DNA of 15,697 nt from an uncultured Pleurocapsa sp. (GTDB taxonomy: Bacteria > Cyanobacteriota > Cyanobacteriia > Cyanobacteriales > Xenococcaceae), in contig CAKZYI010000753.1 in the NCBI GenBank assembly GCA_937884735.1, positions 1 through 15,697 of the forward strand, read 5' to 3'. Positions within the stretch are counted from its first letter, which is position 1, and each line of letters opens with the position of its first letter. A program made the position numbers and the translations under genes. Under the pieces are notes generated by a model. That model worked only from the letters and a program-made list of their open reading frames with translations. It did not search any database and was not told where the DNA came from. Below, one piece after another: positions 15,653-15,697 of this stretch.

Positions 15653-15688
15653 ACGAAGCTATGCTTCGTCCAGAATCGAAGATTCTGG
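15653..15688. repeat. Two adjacent short hairpins (dispersed-repeat type)
   Basis: ACGAAGC/GCTTCGT (15653-15659 with 15663-15669, loop TAT) is directly followed by CCAGAATC/GATTCTGG (15670-15677 with 15681-15688, loop GAA). Both stems are perfect and neither has a T-run, so they are not ordinary terminators. They look like a small palindromic repeat that may continue beyond the right edge. Confidence 0.55.
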
Positions 15689-15697
15689 GAACATCAA

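Overview
The window looks like chromosomal DNA from a cyanobacterium. It is AT-rich and carries more than a dozen copies of the cyanobacterial HIP1 octamer GCGATCGC. Its gene set is also typical: an xfp/ackA phosphoketolase locus, PilA-type pilins, Uma2 (DUF820) nucleases, a HEAT-repeat phycobilisome-lyase-like protein and a second-type EF-G. I cannot fix the genus from this sequence.

Layout. Positions 1-4191 (minus strand) hold a carbon-metabolism group: a phosphoketolase (xfp), a YdeI/OmdA-family protein, and an acetate kinase (ackA) that runs off the left edge and is broken by a frame change near 694. Positions 4192-5643 hold few genes. This stretch has four copies (one truncated) of a ~150-bp repeat whose two ends each fold into a hairpin, placed around a small DUF559 endonuclease-like gene whose last codons lie inside one copy. 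Positions 5644-7647 (minus) encode a TPR array fused to a five-bladed beta-propeller glycoside-hydrolase-like domain, cut in two by one in-frame TAA. Positions 7894-9887 (plus) are a pilus-type cluster: two type IV pilin paralogues with a terminator between them, then an uncharacterised membrane-anchored protein. Positions 9930-12605 (minus) hold two Uma2 genes, a HEAT-repeat gene with a small helical partner, and a duplicated 3' end of the HEAT gene fused out of frame to one Uma2 gene at a HIP1 site. Positions 12606-13368 are a long gene-free leader with dyad symmetries, followed by the EF-G paralogue (13369-15456, plus), a terminator, and paired hairpins at the right edge.

How the genes fit together. 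Phosphoketolase makes acetyl phosphate and acetate kinase would convert it to acetate and ATP, so the intact xfp beside a damaged ackA matters metabolically. The pilin cluster would feed the type IV pilus machinery encoded elsewhere. The rest looks like a region shaped by small repeats and HIP1-associated rearrangement: two reading frames are broken, one gene fragment is duplicated, and two genes (DUF559 and Uma2) have C-termini supplied by repeat or fragment DNA. The best candidate for something undescribed is the DUF559 gene with its double-hairpin repeats.
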